From positions 248,001 through 312,000 of the forward strand of contig NZ_CP133189.1 of the NCBI RefSeq assembly GCF_030913655.1: 64,000 nt of DNA. Direction: 5' to 3'. The position numbers and the translations under genes were made by a program. This DNA comes from Clostridium sp. MB40-C1. Lineage in GTDB: Bacteria; Bacillota; Clostridia; Clostridiales; Clostridiaceae. Below, piece by piece: positions 60,471-64,000 of the stretch; position 1 is the first letter of the stretch; every line of letters begins with the position of its first letter. The notes under the pieces are model-generated. The model was not told the DNA's origin, did no database searches, and saw only the letters and a list, made by a program, of their open reading frames with translations.

Positions 60471-61310
60471 TTAACAGTAAGAATCAATATCGTCTAAAAA
60501 CTTTTGTAAATCTTTACCTTTTAGTACAGAGTCGCCAATATATCCATGTTTTTCATCACTTTTATCTAATCCATGGTAGTCAGAACCACCAGTTATAAGT
60601 TTGTTATATTTTATGCATAGTTCTCTAAATTTTTTTTCTTCATAAGGTTTATTTAATGGATAAATACCTTCAATTCCATCAAAGTCATATTTCATAATGT
60701 CTTCTATTTTAGATTTATTTATAAGGGTTGGATGTGCTAATGATACAAATGCATTTACAGATTTTAGAATATTTAGACCCTCTTCTATACTTATATTTTT
60801 ATTAGGAACATATGCAGGACTTTCATTTCCAATGATATTATTAAAAATGTAGTTCCAGTCGTAAGGGTATCCAGCTTCAATTATAGCTTTGGCAATATGC
60901 GGTCTTGCTATAATTCCATTATTACTACTTAGTATTTTTTCATAATTAACTATTATATTAAAAAATTTTTTCAAATTATGTACTATTGTCTCTGCTCTTT
61001 TTATCCTATGTTCTTGAAGTTCAATAAGATAGTTTTGAAAATTAGGAGAATTATAATTATTTTCTTTAAAGTAGCCTAATAAGTGAATACTTTCACTATT
61101 ATGCCTTGTAGTAAGTTCGATACCTGGAATGACTTCTATTCCTATTTCCGATCCTTTTTTTATTCCTTCCTCTAAACCACAAGTATTATCATGATCCGTT
61201 ATGGCTATAATATCTAATCCTATTTTTTTAGCTAATGTTACTAATTCACTTGGTGTTGATTTGCCATCAGATGCGGTAGTATGATTATGCAGATCAGCTT
61301 TTTTATACAT
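60471..61310 (-). CDS. PHP-domain phosphoesterase
   Basis: 279 residues. PHP metal-binding motifs: ADLHNHTTASDGKSTPSEL (H-x-H and Asp), IAITDHDNTCG, GIELTT, LAHPTL and the final GGSDYHG. These trinuclear-metal proteins hydrolyse phosphoesters; the short stand-alone type (YciV/TrpH-like) includes 3',5'-nucleotide phosphatases and RNases. Start ATG after CGAGGTG. It is convergent with ptsG. Confidence 0.9.
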   Translation of the reverse strand: MYKKADLHNHTTASDGKSTPSELVTLAKKIGLDIIAITDHDNTCGLEEGIKKGSEIGIEVIPGIELTTRHNSESIHLLGYFKENNYNSPNFQNYLIELQEHRIKRAETIVHNLKKFFNIIVNYEKILSSNNGIIARPHIAKAIIEAGYPYDWNYIFNNIIGNESPAYVPNKNISIEEGLNILKSVNAFVSLAHPTLINKSKIEDIMKYDFDGIEGIYPLNKPYEEKKFRELCIKYNKLITGGSDYHGLDKSDEKHGYIGDSVLKGKDLQKFLDDIDSYC

Positions 61311-61648
61311 ATTTTCACCTCGTTTTTTAAATAAGGTTGTACTAAAGGATAACTATATTAATTTAGTATATATTAAAATCTTTATTTAATCAAAAATTTA
61401 TTTTTATTGTCAGAATGATTCTTAAAAGCATAGTGAAAAAATTTCTCAAGATATATCCTTCAAAAAGGTTTTGATATAATAGAACTAATTTTTATTTATT
61501 TTATATCTAACTTTAGAATATAGCAAAATTTTACTTAAAACCAATACCTCTGTTTATTAGCTAATCTTATTTATAATATGGCTTTAGTTAAAAAACTGTT
61601 TTTAGAGATATATGTTATATTATATTAATGGAAAGAAGGAATGTAGAT
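61311..61648. other. Intergenic region upstream of the pab operon
   Basis: About 340 bp of A/T-rich DNA. It must hold the divergent promoters of the PHP gene and pabA, but no convincing -35/-10 pair, operator or RNA structure was found by eye. Confidence 0.4.
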
Positions 61649-62221
61649 ATGATTTTAATGATAGATAATTATGATTCATTTGTATATAATCTAGTTCGGT
61701 ATCTTGAAGAACTAGGAGAAAAAGTTTGTGTATACAGAAATGATAAAATTACCATTAAAGATATAGAGAAGATAAGTCCAGAAGGTATAATAATATCCCC
61801 AGGACCAAAAGATCCTAAAGATACAGGGAGTTCAGTAGAAATAATAAAAAAATATAAAGGGAAAATCCCTATTTTAGGGATATGTCTTGGACATCAAGCT
61901 ATAGGGTATGCTTTTGGTGGTAATATAGTAAAGGGCAATAAACCTATGCATGGGAAAATATCAGAAGTATTTCATAATGGAAAAGGTGTATTTGAAAATA
62001 TAAAAAATCCTTTGAAGGTTACAAGATATCATTCTTTGATTGTTGATAAAGATAGTTTGCCTAAGTGTTTTTCTATAACTTGTGAGACAAAGGATGGAGT
62101 TATTATGGGAATTATGCACAAGGAGTATGATATAGAAGGAGTTCAATTTCATCCAGAAGCAGAGCTTACAGAAGAAGGACATAAAATTCTAAAAAACTTT
62201 ATTAAGAGGTGTAGAAAATGA
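61649..62221 (+). CDS. pabA: Aminodeoxychorismate synthase, glutamine amidotransferase subunit
   Basis: 190 residues, class I glutamine amidotransferase. MIDNYDSFVYNLVRYLEELG at the start, oxyanion segment IISPGPKDPKDTG, nucleophile in ILGICLGHQAIGYAFGG, and the His-Glu pair in VQFHPEAELTEEG. It supplies ammonia to PabB. ATG 61649 is preferred over ATG 61628, which overlaps the AAAGAAGGA ribosome binding site. TrpG is the close alternative, but pabB and pabC follow, so folate synthesis is favoured. It overlaps pabB by 4 bp (ATGA). Confidence 0.9.
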   Translation: MILMIDNYDSFVYNLVRYLEELGEKVCVYRNDKITIKDIEKISPEGIIISPGPKDPKDTGSSVEIIKKYKGKIPILGICLGHQAIGYAFGGNIVKGNKPMHGKISEVFHNGKGVFENIKNPLKVTRYHSLIVDKDSLPKCFSITCETKDGVIMGIMHKEYDIEGVQFHPEAELTEEGHKILKNFIKRCRK

Positions 62222-63585
62222 TAAATCCTTTAATGAAAGAAATTACTACAGAACTTGATTCTTTTAGTATATATTCAATATTTAAAAATGAAAAAGAAAG
62301 TATATTTTTAGACAGTGGAATGGATAGAGAAACATTAGGAAAGTATTCTTTTATAGGGTTAAATCCTTTTATAACATTTAAATCAAAAAACAGTGTATGC
62401 TTTTTGAATGGCAAACAGTATAAGGGAGATGCTTTTGAAGAATTAAAAGAGATTATGAAAAAATATAAATTTATGAATCATACTAAATTACCCTTTGTAG
62501 CAGGGGGAATGGGATATTTTTCTTATGACGTAGGAAGAAAAATAGAAAGCTTACCTAATTATGCAAAAGAGGATATAGACATACCTGATTGTTATTTTAA
62601 TTTTTATGACAATGTTATTATAATAGATCATGTAAATGATAAAGTATATATATCAGCTCTAGGAATATTACAAAATAAGGATAAAAGTATTGAAATTATA
62701 GAGAAGAAAATATTAAAAGGTGAAAGAGTTAGTATATCAGAAGTTAATAATTATGATAAAATTGAGTTTAAATCTAATTTTACAAAAGATGAATACATAG
62801 ATTGTGTAGAAAAGGTTAGAGATTACATAGAAAAAGGAGATATATACATAACGAATTTAACTCAAAGATTTAATTGTAAAATTGAAAAAGAACCTTATGA
62901 GATATATAAGGTTTTAAGAGGCATAAATCCAGCTCCTTTTGCAGCTTACATGAAATTAGAAGATTTTAGTATAGTATGCTCGTCTCCTGAGAGATTCCTT
63001 CAAATTAAAAATGGAATTGTAGAAACAAGGCCTATAAAAGGAACTCGTCCCAGAGGTAAAAATGAGGAAGAAGATTTAATCAACAAAAATGAGCTTTTAA
63101 ATAGTGAAAAGGATAAATCAGAACTTTTGATGATTGTTGATCTTGAGAGAAATGATTTAAGTAAGGTTTGTAAACCTAATTCTGTTAAGGTTACAGAACT
63201 ATTTAAATTAGAAGAATATAGTACAGTATATCATTTAGTATCTACAATAATAGGAGAACTTAAAGATGATTCCACTTCAATAGATTGTGTTAAAGCTTGT
63301 TTCCCTGGTGGCTCTATAACAGGGGCACCTAAGATACGCTCTATGGAAATAATAGATGAATTAGAGAAAGTTAGAAGAAATATTTATACTGGCTCTATAG
63401 GATATATAGGATTTGATAATAGTTTAGATTTAAATATTGTTATAAGAACAATATTTATAAAAGATAATGAAGCCTACATAGGAGTAGGTGGGGGCATAAC
63501 TTGGGAATCAGATTCTTTAGCAGAATATGAGGAAACATTGGACAAAGCTAAAGCATTGTTTAGAGCAATAGAGAATATTGATTAG
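62218..63585 (+). CDS. pabB: Aminodeoxychorismate synthase component I
   Basis: 455 residues, chorismate-binding (anthranilate synthase I/PabB) family. PFVAGGMGYFSYDVGRKIE, GDIYITNLTQRF, ICSSPERF-type segment (SIVCSSPERFLQIKNG), ETRPIKGTRPRGKNEEED, DLERNDLSKVC and PGGSITGAPKIRSMEIIDEL, ending GVGGGITWESDSLAEYEET. It makes 4-amino-4-deoxychorismate with PabA ammonia. The ITNLTQRF and PIKGT segments are those of PabB rather than TrpE (which has a feedback-Trp site near the N-terminus that is not obvious here). Confidence 0.92.
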   Translation: MINPLMKEITTELDSFSIYSIFKNEKESIFLDSGMDRETLGKYSFIGLNPFITFKSKNSVCFLNGKQYKGDAFEELKEIMKKYKFMNHTKLPFVAGGMGYFSYDVGRKIESLPNYAKEDIDIPDCYFNFYDNVIIIDHVNDKVYISALGILQNKDKSIEIIEKKILKGERVSISEVNNYDKIEFKSNFTKDEYIDCVEKVRDYIEKGDIYITNLTQRFNCKIEKEPYEIYKVLRGINPAPFAAYMKLEDFSIVCSSPERFLQIKNGIVETRPIKGTRPRGKNEEEDLINKNELLNSEKDKSELLMIVDLERNDLSKVCKPNSVKVTELFKLEEYSTVYHLVSTIIGELKDDSTSIDCVKACFPGGSITGAPKIRSMEIIDELEKVRRNIYTGSIGYIGFDNSLDLNIVIRTIFIKDNEAYIGVGGGITWESDSLAEYEETLDKAKALFRAIENID

Positions 63586-63609
63586 ATACTATAAAAGCGG
63601 GGTGATTTT

Positions 63610-64000
63610 TTGATAATAGTTAATGGTGAAGTTTTAAATGAAAATAGTATAGAATTAGATAGTGGATTTTTATTGGGAAAGGCATTATTTGAAACTATTC
63701 TACTTAAAGATAAACCTATTTTTTTTAAGGAGCATTTAGAAAGAATAAATGAAGGACTTTTAAAAATTGGTTTAAAGACACAAATTTCTGAAGAATATTT
63801 TATAAACAATATTAATAATGTTGGATGGAAAAATTGTGCAGTGAAATTAACAGTAAGCGAAAAAAATATTGTTTTTACTAAAAGGGAGATAGGTTATAAA
63901 GAAAAGGATTATGTTAATGGATTTAAAATTAAGTTAAGCCATATTTATAGAAATCCTAAGTCTCATTTTACATATTTAAAATCTGTAAATTATATAGATA
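63610..64000 (+). CDS. pabC: 4-amino-4-deoxychorismate lyase, N-terminal part (cut by window end)
   Basis: The TTG start 63610 follows GGGGTG; 130 codons are present and the frame is open at the window end. IIVNGEVLNENSIELDSGFL then GKALFETILLKDKPIFFKEH followed by LERINEGLLKIG is typical of class IV PLP enzymes (PabC/IlvE fold). The catalytic Lys comes later, off the window. It cleaves 4-amino-4-deoxychorismate to 4-aminobenzoate and pyruvate, the step after PabAB. It starts 24 nt after the pabB stop, completing a pabABC operon. Confidence 0.88.
   Translation, partial: MIIVNGEVLNENSIELDSGFLLGKALFETILLKDKPIFFKEHLERINEGLLKIGLKTQISEEYFINNINNVGWKNCAVKLTVSEKNIVFTKREIGYKEKDYVNGFKIKLSHIYRNPKSHFTYLKSVNYID

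Overview
The window comes from a low-GC (roughly 28 percent by eye), spore-forming, anaerobic Firmicute of the Clostridium sensu stricto type. The evidence is the A/T-rich codon use, the purine-rich AGGAGG ribosome binding sites, the TTG and GTG starts, the SpoVB and Spo0E-like proteins, a ferredoxin-type EtfA of an electron-confurcating lactate dehydrogenase, and HprK/CcpA-style sugar control. A proteolytic C. botulinum / C. sporogenes relative would fit, but the species cannot be settled from the sequence alone. No rRNA, tRNA, CRISPR array, prophage or transposase gene was seen.

Layout. 1-7.1 kb: lactate use, with the tail of one lactate dehydrogenase gene, then permease, EtfB, EtfA and a second, about 92 percent identical dehydrogenase. 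7.4-14.9 kb: a DUF4397 protein, an ADP-ribosylglycohydrolase-like protein, an SbcD/SbcC-like (YhaO/YhaN) pair and an M29 aminopeptidase. 15.5-17.6 kb: an NSS-family amino-acid transporter with its tiny partner subunit, behind what looks like a leucine-codon leader-peptide attenuator. 17.7-27.4 kb: a CPBP protease, an ArsR regulator with a four-module persulfide reductase, a D,D-carboxypeptidase, a Nudix hydrolase, an erythromycin-esterase-like lipoprotein and a class-A beta-lactamase-like protein. 27.5-30.1 kb: a MATE exporter and its TetR regulator. 30.1-37.1 kb: a probable corrinoid uptake locus, with a cobalamin-riboswitch-like leader, EcfT, a fused double ECF ATPase, an S component, an LPKTG-anchored protein built from DUF4430 (transcobalamin C-terminal-like) plus an alpha/alpha toroid, and a second membrane-tethered DUF4430 protein. 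37-52.8 kb: PncB, a UvrD-like helicase, an FtsA-like ATPase, an M20 amidohydrolase, RluA, two MOP flippases (one SpoVB), small proteins and a Spo0E-like protein. 53-64 kb: GlpX, HprK, 5-formyl-THF cycloligase, an M18 aminopeptidase, a glucose PTS gene with a cre/RAT/terminator leader, a PHP phosphoesterase and pabA-pabB-pabC (cut at the window end).

The intergenic DNA is unusually rich in non-coding repeats. R1 is a 135-264 bp fold-back element with five copies. R2 is a 260 bp fold-back element with two copies about 96 percent identical. R3 is a looser fold-back family with one long, one short and two partial copies. The most striking is a 650-800 bp element present twice in opposite orientation (14892-15545 and 50716-51515). 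It is built almost entirely of nested hairpins. At its centre two small hairpins differ between the copies by five compensatory base-pair changes while the flanking sequence is nearly constant.

The strongest candidates for a second look are this covarying element, the leucine attenuator in front of the NSS transporter, and the intrinsic-factor-like surface corrinoid capture system. All functional statements rest on motif recognition by eye; no database search or folding program was run.
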